The notes: generated by a model from the sequence alone, not told the origin. Shown: positions 31,608-41,397, counted from the first letter of the stretch. The stretch: 64,000 bases of DNA from Halomonas sp. M4R1S46 (GCF_025725685.1 NZ_CP107008.1:4092001-4156000), one strand, 5' to 3'. A program made the numbers and translations.

Positions 31608-32798
31608 TCAGCTGCGAATCAGGTGGTCGAAGGCGCCGAGGGCGGCCTTGGAGCCCTCGCCCATGGCGATGGCGATCTGCTTGTAGGGCACGGTGGTCAC
31701 GTCGCCGGCGGCGAAGATGCCGGGCACCGAGGTCATGCCGCGTGCGTCGATGACGATCTCGCCCCGGTCGGACAGCTCGATGGGCGAGTCCACGAGCCAC
31801 TCGGTGTTGGGCACCTGGCCGATCTGCACGAAGACGCCCTCCAGGTCGACCCGGCGCCGCTCGCCGGTGGCCAGCACCAGGGTCCTGCTGCGCAGGCTGG
31901 CGCCGGAGGCGAAACGCACCTCGTGCTCGCCGCCCGGCTCGCCCGGCACCAGCTCGACGGCCCGCTGCAGGTTCATGATGTCGACCTCGTACTCCCTGAC
32001 GTGCTCCTCCAGCGCCGCGGCCAACCGGGGGCCCTCGGTGCGGGGCACGGAGATCAGGTTCTCGATGGCCAGGGTGTCCAGCACCTGGCCGCCGAAGCGC
32101 TCCGCGGCCACCCCGGTGCGGATGCCCTTGCGCGCGGCATAGACCGCCGCCGCGGCACCGGCCGGACCGCCGCCGATCATCAGCGTATCGAAGGCGGCCT
32201 GCTCGCCGAGCCTGGCGGCCTCGCGCTCGGCGGCGCCGGTATCGACCCTGGCCAGGATCTGCTCGAGGCTCATGCGCCCCTGGTCGAAGGGCTCGCCGTT
32301 CAGGAAGATGCTCGGCACCGACATCACCTCACGGGCCTCGACCTCGCCCTGGAAGAGGGCGCCGTCGATGGCATCGTGGGAGATGCGCGGGTTGAGGATC
32401 GCCATCAGGTTGAGCGCCTGGACCACCTCCGGGCAGTTCTGGCAGGACAGCGAGAAGTAGGTCTCGAAGTGCAGGTCCGCGTCGAGCGCGCGGATCTGCT
32501 CGATGAGCTCGTCGCTGGCCTTGGGCGGGTGGCCGCCCACCTGCAGCAGGGCGAGCACCAGGGAGGTGAACTCATGCCCCATGGGAATCCCGGCGAACGC
32601 CACGCCGGTGGGCTCACCCTTCTTGTGCAGGGCGAAGGAGGGCACGCGTTGGTCGGTGCCCTGGGTCGACAGGGTGATCCTGTCGGAGAGGCCGGCGATT
32701 TCGACGAGAAGGCCGTGGAGTTCCCTGGACTTGTCGCCGTCATCCAGGGTGGCGACCAGCTCGAAGGGTTGGGTGACCTTGTCGAGATAGGCTTTCAG
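31608..32798 (-). pseudogene. ahpF: Alkyl hydroperoxide reductase subunit F, internally deleted
   Basis: Reads as AhpF from LKAYLDKVTQPFELVATLDD through the N-terminal thioredoxin-like domain (SLSCQNCPEVVQAL) and FAD domain (GGGPAGAAAAVYAARKG, FGGQVLDT) to RTLVLATGER. It then jumps directly to LEGVFVQIGQVPNTEWL and the normal C-terminus. About 120 residues are missing, including the CPHC redox pair and the NADPH-binding domain. The initiator is also lost: a stop lies just upstream in frame and no ATG is present. The remaining frame is otherwise clean, so the deletions look recent. ahpC is not in the window. Confidence 0.82.
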
Positions 32799-32855
32799 CG
32801 GTTGATGGCACGCTGATCATGCGTCAGGAGACCAGCCTCGTCCCAGGGAACGACC

Positions 32856-34631
32856 TCAGGACAGGCCCTCGATCTCGCCCGCCGGGTCGAGCCGGATGCC
32901 GGATGACGCCGGCTGACGCGGCATGCCGGGCATGCGCATGATATCGCCGCAGATCACCACGACGAAGCCGGCACCGGCGGCCAGCTCCGCTTCGCGCACG
33001 GGCAGCACGTGCCCCTCGGCGAGGCCGGTGAGTGCCGGGTCGGCGGCGAAGCTGTACTGGGTCTTGGCGATGCACACCGGCAGGTGGCCGTAACCGAGCG
33101 CCTCGTATTCCTCCAGTTGCCGCCGCGCCCGAGGCTCCAGGCTGATATCCGCCGCCCCGTAGAGGCGCTGGGCGACGGCCCTGACCTTGTCCTCGAGGTT
33201 GGCGTCATCCCCGTAGGTCAGCGACAGCCCGGGGGGCGACCCCGCCACCATCGTCGCGACCCGCTCCGCCAGGGCCTCGCTGCCCCGGGAGCCCTCCGCC
33301 CAGTGGCGAGTGACCACCCGCTCGACGCCCAGTTCGTCGCAGGCGTCCTGCAGGGCGCGATGCTCCTGGTCGTCATCCTGCGAGAAGTGGTTGACCGCCA
33401 CCAGCACGGGCACCCCGAAACCGCGGAGGTTGGCCACATGCCGGCTGAGGTTGCTCGCCCCGCGACGCACCGCCTCGGGGTCCGGCTGGCCGAGGGCGTC
33501 CCGCTCGGCACCGCCGTGCAGCTTGAGGGCCCGCAGGGTGGCGACCACCACCACCGCACTGGGTGTCAGGCCGGCCTGCCGGCACTTGATGTTGAAGAAC
33601 TTCTCGGCGCCCAGATCGGCACCGAAGCCCGCCTCGGTGACCACGATATCGGCCAGGGACAGGGCACTGCGGGTCGCCATCAGGGAGTTGCAGCCATGGG
33701 CGATGTTGGCGAAGGGGCCGCCATGGATGAAGGCCGGGGTGTGTTCCAGGGTCTGCACCAGGTTGGGGGCCAGGGCCTCCTTGAGCAGCACCGCCATGGC
33801 CCCCTCGGCCTCCAGATCCCGGGCGCGCACCGGGCTGCCGTTGCGGCGCCGCGCGACGATGATCTCGCCCAGGCGGCGCTGCAGGTCGGCCAGGTCCGCG
33901 GACAGGCAGAGGATCGCCATGATCTCCGAGGCCGCGGTGATGTCGAAGCCCGCTTCCCGCGGCACGCCGTGGGCCGGGCCGCCCAGGCCGATGGTCAGGT
34001 GCCGGAGGGCGCGGTCGTTGATGTCCATCACCCGCTTCCAGGAGATGCGCCGCGGATCGATATCCAGGGCATTGCCCCACTGCAGGTGGTTGTCGATCAG
34101 GGCGGCCAGCAGGTTGTGGGCGCTGGTGACGGCATGGAAATCGCCGGTGAAGTGCAGGTTGATGTCCTCCATGGGAATCACCTGGGAGCGCCCGCCTCCG
34201 GCCGCGCCCCCCTTCATGCCGAAGCAGGGCCCGAGGGAGGGCTCGCGCAGACACACCGCGGCCTTGTGCCCGAGCCGGCTGAGGCCGTCGCCCAGCCCCA
34301 CGGTGGTCGTCGTCTTGCCCTCGCCGGCCGGGGTCGGGGTGATGGCGGTGACCAGCACCAGCTTGCCCGGCGGACGCCCCACCAGGGCATCGGTGAAGTC
34401 GTGGGAGAGCTTGGCCTTGTCATGGCCATAGGGCAGCAGTTGCCGGGGCTCGATGCCGAGCCGGGCGGCCACCTCGCCGATCGGCCAGGGCGTGGCCGCC
34501 CGGGCGATGGCGATATCCGGCCCCCCCGGCGGCGGAAGACCATCGTCGGGAGGGGCACCGGGGGCGGTCTCGAGGTCCAGGCCCTCCCCGCGGAGGGGCT
34601 TGTCGTGTCGCAACGGGACATAGTCGGTCAT
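32856..34631 (-). CDS. fhs: Formate--tetrahydrofolate ligase
   Basis: 591 residues. Makes 10-formyl-THF from formate, THF and ATP for one-carbon metabolism. The P-loop-like TPTPAGEGKTTTTVGLGDGL, REPSLGPCFGMKGGAAGGG, HFTGDFHAVTSAHNL and FINIKCRQAGL-type segments are all visible. GAGGAAGG precedes the ATG. The N-terminus has a roughly 35-residue proline/glycine-rich extension before the usual start of homology. Confidence 0.96.
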   Translation of the reverse strand: MTDYVPLRHDKPLRGEGLDLETAPGAPPDDGLPPPGGPDIAIARAATPWPIGEVAARLGIEPRQLLPYGHDKAKLSHDFTDALVGRPPGKLVLVTAITPTPAGEGKTTTTVGLGDGLSRLGHKAAVCLREPSLGPCFGMKGGAAGGGRSQVIPMEDINLHFTGDFHAVTSAHNLLAALIDNHLQWGNALDIDPRRISWKRVMDINDRALRHLTIGLGGPAHGVPREAGFDITAASEIMAILCLSADLADLQRRLGEIIVARRRNGSPVRARDLEAEGAMAVLLKEALAPNLVQTLEHTPAFIHGGPFANIAHGCNSLMATRSALSLADIVVTEAGFGADLGAEKFFNIKCRQAGLTPSAVVVVATLRALKLHGGAERDALGQPDPEAVRRGASNLSRHVANLRGFGVPVLVAVNHFSQDDDQEHRALQDACDELGVERVVTRHWAEGSRGSEALAERVATMVAGSPPGLSLTYGDDANLEDKVRAVAQRLYGAADISLEPRARRQLEEYEALGYGHLPVCIAKTQYSFAADPALTGLAEGHVLPVREAELAAGAGFVVVICGDIMRMPGMPRQPASSGIRLDPAGEIEGLS

Positions 34632-34905
34632 CTCGCCCTTCCTCGCTACACCGTCGGCGGTGGGGAATCACGGCCCGAAGCCCCACCCGATCCATCACAG
34701 CCTTCCGGATCGCGCGGGGCTAGAAGAAGCGTGGAACTCCCTGCCCGGGGGCGACATCCTCGGTGCGACACGCGCATAGTCGATACGGACACCCTGGCCG
34801 GCAACAGCCTGTCAGGGACCTGATCGGACACGTCCGGGGCAGGGCGGTCTCGGGGTTGTTCTCACTCGATGAATGGCATCTTCAGCGAGCCGGGGCAGCG
34901 CCCAC

Positions 34906-35259
34906 TCAACTTTTCAGCATCGAGAGATACTGCTTGAGTACCACGGCATTGTTGTGGCATTCGTCCTTGGCGGAAAACACGAGGGTCACTCGCTGGCTCT
35001 GGGCACGCCTGGCCAGTGGGCGAACGGCTTCGCGATGCTCCTTGAGCTCAGCAAGATAACGACGGCGGAAGCTCCCCCAGCCAATATCTCCCTGATGAAA
35101 CGCCTGGCGAAGTGCCTTGCTCGGAGCGATCTCCTTTGGCCACTCATCGATCCTGGCTTCCAGCTTCGTCACCCCCCTGGGCCACAGCCTGTCAACCAGC
35201 ACGCGGTAACCATCCCGGGCCCTGGCAGGTTCGAAGGCACGCTTGAGAACAATACTCAC
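34906..35259 (-). CDS. DUF488 family protein (YeaO-like)
   Basis: 117 residues beginning MSIVLKRAFEPARARDGYRV with the family motif VDRLWPRGVTK and later FRRRYLAEL. Function is unknown. The likely start is GTG with GAGAGG upstream. Base composition is somewhat lower in GC than its neighbours. The 274 bp between it and fhs, 34632-34905, show no gene or signal I can support. Confidence 0.85.
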   Translation of the reverse strand: MSIVLKRAFEPARARDGYRVLVDRLWPRGVTKLEARIDEWPKEIAPSKALRQAFHQGDIGWGSFRRRYLAELKEHREAVRPLARRAQSQRVTLVFSAKDECHNNAVVLKQYLSMLKS

Positions 35260-35558
35260 GGCAACCTCTCATGCAGCCTCTTCGAGACGAGTGGTCCGGT
35301 TTCGGATGATTCCACGCCGGCGAGCCGGCGCTGGCCTGCCGAGACCTGACTGGAAATGTATCCACTTTCGGCCCACTATCGTCAAGGATTCCATCACTGT
35401 CCATGTCAGACGACGGACGGCATCGACGCTACGCTCACCGGGCTCCTGGATCGACTAATGGATTGTATCCGGAGCCGTTCGTCGTCATGCCCTATGAAGC
35501 ATGTCGAATTGGTATACCCTAATACAGGGTCAAGGTTATCCACGTGGAGGCCTAGGAG
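35260..35558. other. Intergenic region, mostly featureless
   Basis: About 300 bp between the divergent DUF488 and EAL genes. Apart from a small hairpin (CGCCGGC-GA-GCCGGCG near 35315) and presumed promoters, I see no gene or repeat. Confidence 0.5.
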
Positions 35559-37238
35559 ATGGGGTCAAGCGATAGTGTGAGGTCGACGGCATGGCCGCGC
35601 CGGGCCATACAGATCATCGGCAGTCGCCATACCACGTGCTGCGGCGTCGTGGCGCTACTGCTGATCGCAGGCTCAGCGATCGTCTATGCCACCGGAGGCA
35701 CCGCCTACGCCTATCCCTACTTGATGCTGATCCCGGTACTCGTCGCGGCGTCTTGGTACACCACGCCAGGCGGGCTGATCGCGGCCTTGCTCGCAGGAGC
35801 CATGATGGCGACCATGCCACAGGATGCCGCCCTGGGTATCGAGCAAACCACCGCCAACTACCTGACACGCCTGGCATTCTATCTGCTATTGGGCGGATTG
35901 GCCGGCTGGTTGTTCCATATCCGCCGACGTTCGGCAAACGAACATCGGCTCATCGCCCGCACCGATCCCCAGTCGGGACTCCCCAACCAGGTCGCGCTCA
36001 ACGAGGATCTTGACCATTGCTTGTCGCAACCGGTGGGTCAGGTCTCACAGACCGGGGTGATAAAGGTGAAGATCACCGATATGACGGACGTCGTCGAAGC
36101 CCTGGGCATGGACGCCGCCGATGAGCTTGTCTTGGCGATGGGCGAACGGCTGAGTCGGGTGATTCGCGGTGGCGGCAAGGCGTACCGTCTCAGTCTTGAT
36201 GAGCTTGCGCTGATATTGAAGGATGTCGGGCCGGGTGATCTCGGCCATATCAGCCAGAGACTGATGGATGTCGGCGAGGACAGCCTGTTGATTCAGCAGG
36301 TGCCTGTACGCGTCCAGTTAGCCATGGGCAGTGCCATCGCGCGAGATGGCTCGACGGGGGCCAAAGAACTACTCCGAGAGGCCCGCATCGCGCTATTGGC
36401 CACTATGCGGCAAAGACGTGGCCATACACATTTCAATCCCTCCTTCGACCGGCGCACCCTGGAGTCGCTCAAGCTGATTGCTCGGGTCCGGGACGGGTTG
36501 GCCGCGAGGGAGTTCGAGCTGCATTACCAACCCAAGATCCGACTGGCTGATGGCAAGGTCTGTGGATGTGAAGGGTTGATCCGCTGGCGAGGCGCGAACG
36601 GTAGGCTGATCCCGCCAGGCCAGTTCATGCCCAAGGTGGAAAATACCTCGCTGATTGGCCCTGTCACCCACTTCGTCGCTAAAGCAGCCGGTGCCTTTGC
36701 CATCCATGACGGGAGCGTGGGGGCCATCAGCATCAATGTCTCGGTGCATGACCTGCACAATGAAGAACTCCATGATCTACTCCTGGAACTCGTCGAACAC
36801 TCTGGTGTGCGCCCTGAACGACTGGAAGTGGAAATCACAGAAAGCGCCTTGATCGGTGACCTGGAGGCAGCACGCAGCGCCATACAACGCATTCGTGATA
36901 TCGGCATCGGCGTGAGTATCGATGACTTCGGCACAGGCTTTTCCTCGTTCGAGTACTTACAGCACCTGCCGATCACGGGGCTCAAGATCGATCGTGTCTT
37001 TGTCTCCCATCTGGAGCGAGACGAGCGAGCGCGCAAGCTGATGGCCTGCATGATCGACGTGGGCCATGCTCTTGACCTGGTGGTGACCGCCGAAGGTGTG
37101 GAGACAGTGGAGCAGGCCGCAATCTTGCGTAGCCTCGGCTGCGATCAAGCACAGGGCTTCCTCTATTCACCAGCCCTCCCTGCCACTGAATACCACGCCT
37201 GGTGCCAACGCCATTCAAAAGACCGGGATCATGACTAA
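35559..37238 (+). CDS. Membrane EAL-domain cyclic-di-GMP phosphodiesterase with degenerate GGDEF
   Basis: 559 residues. Three or four N-terminal membrane helices (about 27-125) precede a GGDEF-like domain whose signature is degenerate (YRLSLDELALIL), so cyclase activity is not expected. The EAL domain carries the catalytic set: ELHYQPKI, CEGLIRW (the E of EAL), SINVSVHDL, EITES, DDFGTGFSSFEYL, LKIDRVFV and AEGVET. It should degrade cyclic-di-GMP. AGGAG sits immediately before the ATG. Its lower GC and different codon choice hint at transfer. A MITE-like element begins directly after its stop codon. Confidence 0.93.
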   Translation: MGSSDSVRSTAWPRRAIQIIGSRHTTCCGVVALLLIAGSAIVYATGGTAYAYPYLMLIPVLVAASWYTTPGGLIAALLAGAMMATMPQDAALGIEQTTANYLTRLAFYLLLGGLAGWLFHIRRRSANEHRLIARTDPQSGLPNQVALNEDLDHCLSQPVGQVSQTGVIKVKITDMTDVVEALGMDAADELVLAMGERLSRVIRGGGKAYRLSLDELALILKDVGPGDLGHISQRLMDVGEDSLLIQQVPVRVQLAMGSAIARDGSTGAKELLREARIALLATMRQRRGHTHFNPSFDRRTLESLKLIARVRDGLAAREFELHYQPKIRLADGKVCGCEGLIRWRGANGRLIPPGQFMPKVENTSLIGPVTHFVAKAAGAFAIHDGSVGAISINVSVHDLHNEELHDLLLELVEHSGVRPERLEVEITESALIGDLEAARSAIQRIRDIGIGVSIDDFGTGFSSFEYLQHLPITGLKIDRVFVSHLERDERARKLMACMIDVGHALDLVVTAEGVETVEQAAILRSLGCDQAQGFLYSPALPATEYHAWCQRHSKDRDHD

Positions 37239-37377
37239 GCTTTGTCTGAAAAGTCAGCGAGCGATGGCCAGGCAAGGCAAAAATCGGCGAAAAGACGGAG
37301 TTTACGCGGTGTAAATGAGTACTTTGAGCCGATTTTTAACGCCGGATGGGCGAGCGCAGGCAGTTTTCAGACAAAGC
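37239..37377. mobile_element. MITE-like palindromic element
   Basis: Perfect 14-bp terminal inverted repeats, GCTTTGTCTGAAAA at 37239-37252 and its complement at 37364-37377, bound a 139-bp segment with a second inner inverted pair (AAAAATCGGC and GCCGATTTTT). It carries no coding frame. The size and structure fit a non-autonomous miniature element; no obvious target-site duplication is seen. Confidence 0.7.
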
Positions 37378-37516
37378 GTAGGCTTGGTATCAGCTGAACT
37401 GCACCGATTTTCCCGTAGACCTCCCCGGTTCGCAGGAGTCGAAGGGGGCTGTTTCGGTGGCTGGCATCGCATCCTCCCGGCAAAGTGCGATGCACCCAGG
37501 AGATGAAACAAAAGAA

Positions 37517-37544
37517 AAGGGCCTACGGATAACCGTAAGCCCTT
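37517..37544 (-). terminator. Terminator of tRNA-Arg
   Basis: AAGGGC-TTACGG and CCGTAG-GCCCTT form a stem on the minus strand around TTAT, followed by a T-rich run, just past the tRNA 3' end. Confidence 0.8.
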
Positions 37545-37552
37545 GAATTCTT

Positions 37553-37629
37553 TGGCGCGCCCTAAAGGATTCGAACCTTTGACCTTCGCCTCCGGAGGGC
37601 GACGCTCTATCCAGCTGAGCTAAGGGCGC
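37553..37629 (-). tRNA. tRNA-Arg (anticodon CCG)
   Basis: 77 nt on the minus strand. The acceptor GCGCCCT pairs with AGGGCGC, followed by G and an encoded CCA. The D-arm (AGCTCAGCTGGATAGAGC), the anticodon stem-loop TCGCC-CTCCGGA-GGCGA with anticodon CCG, and GGTTCGAATCC are all present. Confidence 0.97.
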
Positions 37630-37877
37630 GCGGGGCCTGGCGGGCAATGACCACCAGGCGAGCGACATCCTACCGCGCTGCCCTTTCGCTGTCCAGCCAC
37701 CAGCGGTCACGGCATCTTCGCGACGTGACCCGCCCATGTCCCGGCGCATGATCTCCAGCATTTTCCAGCGATTGGCGATACGGCTATACTGGCGCCCATT
37801 GTGCGCGTCATGGCGTCTTCCGGCTGTCGTGATGCCGACCGTGATTCGATGACAAGACCGTCAAAGAGGTGGTGAGA

Positions 37878-38693
37878 GTGAAATCCAGCAAGCTGATCAT
37901 GGGGTGCCTGGCCACCCTCGGCCTGACCACGGGCATGGCGTTTGCCCAGGAGGACGTGGACCGGGACGCCATCGCCGAACGCCTGGAACCGGTGGGCGAG
38001 CTGTGCGTGCAGGGCGAAGACTGCGGCACCGCCATGGCGGCCAGCGGCGGTGACGACAGCGCCTCCTCCGGCGGCGCCGACGGCGAGAGCATCTACAACA
38101 ATGTCTGCATGGCCTGTCACGACACCGGCGCCGCGGGTGCACCGAAGCGCGGCGACGAGGCGGCCTGGAGCGAGCGCACCGGCCAGGGCTTCGAGACCCT
38201 GCTCAGTCACGCCATCAACGGCTTTAACGCCATGCCGGCCCGCGGCGGCAACCCCGACCTCTCCGACGAGGAGGTGCAGGCCGCCGTGGCCTACCTGGTC
38301 GAGCCGATCATGGACGTGCCCGCCGAGGCCAGCGGGAGCGGCGAGGCGGCCGCCGAGGAAGACGCGCCGACCGATGACGCCGCCACGGCGGAGCAGGAAG
38401 CGCCGACCGAAGAGGCCGCCGGAGAGGAGGCCACCGCCGAAGCCGACAGCGGCCTCGACGGTGAGGCGCTCTATGCCAGCGCGCCCTGCGCCGCCTGTCA
38501 CGCCAGCGGTGCGGCCGGCGCCCCGATGATCGGCGATGCCGAAGCCTGGGCGCCGCGTATCGACAAGGGCATCGAGGCCCTGTACGAGAGCGCCATCAAC
38601 GGCATCGGCGCCATGCCGCCCAAGGGCGGCGCCACCCTCCCCGATGAGGAGGTCAAGGCCATCGTCGACTACATGGTGAGCCAGGCGCAGTAA
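37878..38693 (+). CDS. Di-heme cytochrome c5-family protein
   Basis: 271 residues: a signal peptide (LATLGLTTGMAFAQ), two cytochrome c domains each with one heme site (CMACH and CAACH), and an acidic Ala/Glu/Thr-rich linker of about 50 residues between them. Each domain ends with a potential axial methionine (NAMPARGG, GAMPPKGG). Likely a periplasmic electron carrier. I take the GTG at 37878, 8 bp after AAAGAGG; two more GTG codons lie upstream. A terminator follows. Confidence 0.92.
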   Translation: MKSSKLIMGCLATLGLTTGMAFAQEDVDRDAIAERLEPVGELCVQGEDCGTAMAASGGDDSASSGGADGESIYNNVCMACHDTGAAGAPKRGDEAAWSERTGQGFETLLSHAINGFNAMPARGGNPDLSDEEVQAAVAYLVEPIMDVPAEASGSGEAAAEEDAPTDDAATAEQEAPTEEAAGEEATAEADSGLDGEALYASAPCAACHASGAAGAPMIGDAEAWAPRIDKGIEALYESAINGIGAMPPKGGATLPDEEVKAIVDYMVSQAQ

Positions 38694-38721
38694 GGCCGCC
38701 CAGCATCGCAATACGACGAGC

Positions 38722-38743
38722 GGGGGCGCCATTCGGCGCCCCC
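38722..38743 (+). terminator. Rho-independent terminator after cytochrome c5
   Basis: GGGGGCGCC-ATTC-GGCGCCCCC followed by TTGTT. Confidence 0.85.
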
Positions 38744-38773
38744 TTGTTGGTTCGGACCGGCCCGCAGCCCGGA

Positions 38774-40843
38774 TCATCCCAACAGCGAACGCAGCCCGGC
38801 GATGGCGTCCTTGCCGCGGGCCTGCTTCTTCTCGGGGTCCTCACGGTCGGCGCGTCCCTCCCACTCCAGCGCATCCTCGGGCAGCTCGTCGAGGAAGCGG
38901 CTGGGCGTGCAGTCCATCAGCTCGCCATAGGCCTTGCGCTGTCGGGCGAGCGTCAGTGTCAGAGTGCGCCGCGCCCGGGTGATGCCCACGTAGGCCAGGC
39001 GCCGCTCCTCCTCCACGGTCCCCACCTCGATGGCGTTGCGATGGGGCAGCAGTTCCTCCTCGAGCCCCATCAGGTACACATGGGGGAACTCGAGGCCCTT
39101 GGAGGCGTGCATGGTCAGCAGCTGGACGCGGTCGGAGTCGTCCTCCTCGGCCTGCTGCTCGAGGATGTCGCGCAGCACCAGCCGCGAGATGGCCGACTCC
39201 ACGTCGTCGGTCTCGGTCGCGGTGCTCGCGGTGGCCTCCTCCGCCCTGTCCTCGGGGTCGGCCTGCATCGACTTCTCGAGCTGGTCGATCAGCGTCCAGA
39301 CATTGGCCATACGCCGCTCGGCGATGGTCGGGGCGCTGGCGTTCTGGTAGAGCCAGGCCTCGTAGTCCATGTCGCGCAGCATCTCACGGATCGCGGCCAG
39401 GGCATCGCCGCCGTCCATGCGCCGGCGCACGCCATCGATGAAGTGGGTGAAGCGCCCCAGGCGCTCGACCGCCCGCGTGGGCAGCTGCTCGGCCAGCCCC
39501 AGCTCGTGGCAGGCGGCGAACAGCGAGGTGCCACGCTCGGTGGCGTAGTTGGCGAGCTTCTCCAGGGTGCCGGGCCCGATCTCGCGGCGCGGCACGTTGA
39601 CGATGCGCAGGAAGGCGTTGTCGTCGGCCGGGTTGATCAGCAGCCGCAGGTAGGCCATGGCGTCCTTGATCTCGCCCCGGGAGAAGAAGGAGGTGCCTCC
39701 GGAGAGCTTGTAGGGCACCTGGTAGTGCTGCAGCTTGAGTTCGAGCAGCCGGGCCTGGAAGTTGCCGCGGTAGAGCACCGCGAAGTCGCGCCACTCGGCG
39801 CGCTCCTTGATGCGCCGGGTGAGGATCTCGCTGGCCACCCGCTCGGCCTCGGCCTCCTCGTGACGATTGACCACCACGCGGATCGCCTCGCCCCGGCCCA
39901 TGTCCGACCACAGGGTCTTCTCGTAGACGTGGGGGTTGTTGCTGATCAGGGTGTTGGCGGCGCGCAGGATGGTGCCGGTGGAGCGGTAGTTCTGCTCGAG
40001 CTTGATGACGTTGAGCCGCGGAAAGTCCTCGCCCAGGGTCACCAGGTTCTCGGGGCGCGCGCCGCGCCAGGCATAGATCGACTGGTCGTCGTCGCCCACC
40101 ACGGTGAAGGTCTGGCGTTCGCCCATCAGCATGCGCACCAGCTGATACTGGCTGACGTTGGTGTCCTGGTACTCGTCCACCAGCATGTAGTGGATCTTGC
40201 GCCGCCAGCGGGCCAGCGCCTCGGGATCGTCGCGCAGCAGGGTCACCGGCAACAGGATGAGGTCGTCGAAATCCACCGCGTTGTAGGCCTTGAGGTGGCG
40301 CACATAGGCCTCGTAGACCCGCGCGGCGAACTGCTCGCTGTCGTCGGCGACATGCGACAGCGCCTGCCCCGGCAGCACCAGGTCGTTCTTCCAGTTGGAG
40401 ATGGCCGCCTGGACCTGGTTGATCGCCTCGGCATCGACCTGGGCGTCCTTGTTCATCAGGTCGCGCAGCAGGGCCTTGGCGTCCTCGGGGTCGAACAGCG
40501 AGAAGCCGGGCTTGTAGCCCAGCGCCTTGAGCTCGCCGCGGATGATGTTGAGCCCCAGGGTATGGAAGGTGGAGACGGTGAGGCCGTGACCCTCGCGCCC
40601 CTTGAGCATCTGTCCCACCCGCTCCTTCATCTCCCGGGCGGCCTTGTTGGTGAAGGTCACCGCGGCGATGCGTCGGGCGCTCATGCCGCACTCCTGCACC
40701 AGGTAGGCGATCTTGGTGGTAATCACGCTGGTCTTGCCGGAGCCGGCGCCGGCCAGCACCAGGCAGGGCCCGTCGATGGCGCGCACGGCCTCCTGCTGGC
40801 GGGGATTGAGCTTGGCGAGGCGACTGGTGATGCTGGGGGTCAT
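38774..40843 (-). CDS. rep: ATP-dependent DNA helicase Rep
   Basis: 689-residue superfamily 1A 3'-5' helicase acting at replication forks. Motif I is LAGAGSGKTSV, motif II VDEYQDTN, and VVGDDDQSIYAWRGA, LEQNYRS, VQLLTMHASKGLEF and LAYVGITRA follow. Length matches Rep (about 670) rather than UvrD. Its ATG overlaps the trmL stop codon by 4 bp. Confidence 0.95.
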   Translation of the reverse strand: MTPSITSRLAKLNPRQQEAVRAIDGPCLVLAGAGSGKTSVITTKIAYLVQECGMSARRIAAVTFTNKAAREMKERVGQMLKGREGHGLTVSTFHTLGLNIIRGELKALGYKPGFSLFDPEDAKALLRDLMNKDAQVDAEAINQVQAAISNWKNDLVLPGQALSHVADDSEQFAARVYEAYVRHLKAYNAVDFDDLILLPVTLLRDDPEALARWRRKIHYMLVDEYQDTNVSQYQLVRMLMGERQTFTVVGDDDQSIYAWRGARPENLVTLGEDFPRLNVIKLEQNYRSTGTILRAANTLISNNPHVYEKTLWSDMGRGEAIRVVVNRHEEAEAERVASEILTRRIKERAEWRDFAVLYRGNFQARLLELKLQHYQVPYKLSGGTSFFSRGEIKDAMAYLRLLINPADDNAFLRIVNVPRREIGPGTLEKLANYATERGTSLFAACHELGLAEQLPTRAVERLGRFTHFIDGVRRRMDGGDALAAIREMLRDMDYEAWLYQNASAPTIAERRMANVWTLIDQLEKSMQADPEDRAEEATASTATETDDVESAISRLVLRDILEQQAEEDDSDRVQLLTMHASKGLEFPHVYLMGLEEELLPHRNAIEVGTVEEERRLAYVGITRARRTLTLTLARQRKAYGELMDCTPSRFLDELPEDALEWEGRADREDPEKKQARGKDAIAGLRSLLG

Positions 40844-41397
40844 TCGAACTCCCTCGGTTCGGCGGCGGGCTCACTGCCGATAGCTGGATGGCCGACCCCC
40901 GGATGGCCGGCCCCTGGATGGCCGGCCCCTGGATGGCCGGCCCCCACGAAGTCGAGCTGGCGCCAGGCCTCGAAGACCACCACCGCACAGGCATTGGAGA
41001 GGTTCAGGCTGCGGCTCTCGGGAAGCATGGGGATGCGCAGGCGCTGCGCCTCGGGCAGGGCATCGAGCAGCGCCTGGGGCAGGCCGCGGGTCTCGGGGCC
41101 GAACACCAGGGCATCGCCCTCGCGGTAGGTCGGGGTGTGGTAGCCGGTGCACCCGCGGGTCGAGACGGCGAAGACCCGGCCAGGCGCCACGGCGGCGAGA
41201 AAGGCCGCCCAGTCGCGGTGCACCCGCACCCGGGCCCACTCATGGTAGTCGAGGCCGGCACGGCGCAGGCGCTTGTCGTCCAGGGTGAAGCCCAGCGGCT
41301 CGATCAGGTGCAGCCGGAAGCCGGTATTGGCGCACAGCCGGATCAGGTTGCCGGTGTTGGGCGGGATCTCGGGCTGGTAGAGCACCACGTCGAGCAT
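40840..41397 (-). CDS. trmL: tRNA (cytidine/uridine-34 2'-O)-methyltransferase
   Basis: 185 residues of the SPOUT fold: VVLYQPEIPPNTGNLIRLCA at the N-terminus, LVFGPETRGLP, and RIPMLPESRSLNLSNACAVV forming the knot that binds SAM. TrmL methylates the wobble base of certain tRNA-Leu. The family ends soon after VVVFEAWRQL; here there is a 35-residue tail with repeated GAGHP units. I start at the ATG at 41397, 6 bp after AGGAG. It is coupled to rep by an ATGA overlap. Confidence 0.93.
   Translation of the reverse strand: MLDVVLYQPEIPPNTGNLIRLCANTGFRLHLIEPLGFTLDDKRLRRAGLDYHEWARVRVHRDWAAFLAAVAPGRVFAVSTRGCTGYHTPTYREGDALVFGPETRGLPQALLDALPEAQRLRIPMLPESRSLNLSNACAVVVFEAWRQLDFVGAGHPGAGHPGAGHPGVGHPAIGSEPAAEPREFE
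40886..40945 (-). repeat. 15-bp tandem repeat in the trmL 3' end
   Basis: Four units of GGATGGCCGGCCCCT (plus-strand reading, with minor changes) encode GAGHP-type pentapeptides in the TrmL tail. Possible phase-length variation. Confidence 0.85.

Noticed and set aside
37390..37761. 123-residue minus-strand frame
   Set aside because: It runs through tRNA-Arg; the APLAQLDRAS-like part is just translated tRNA sequence.
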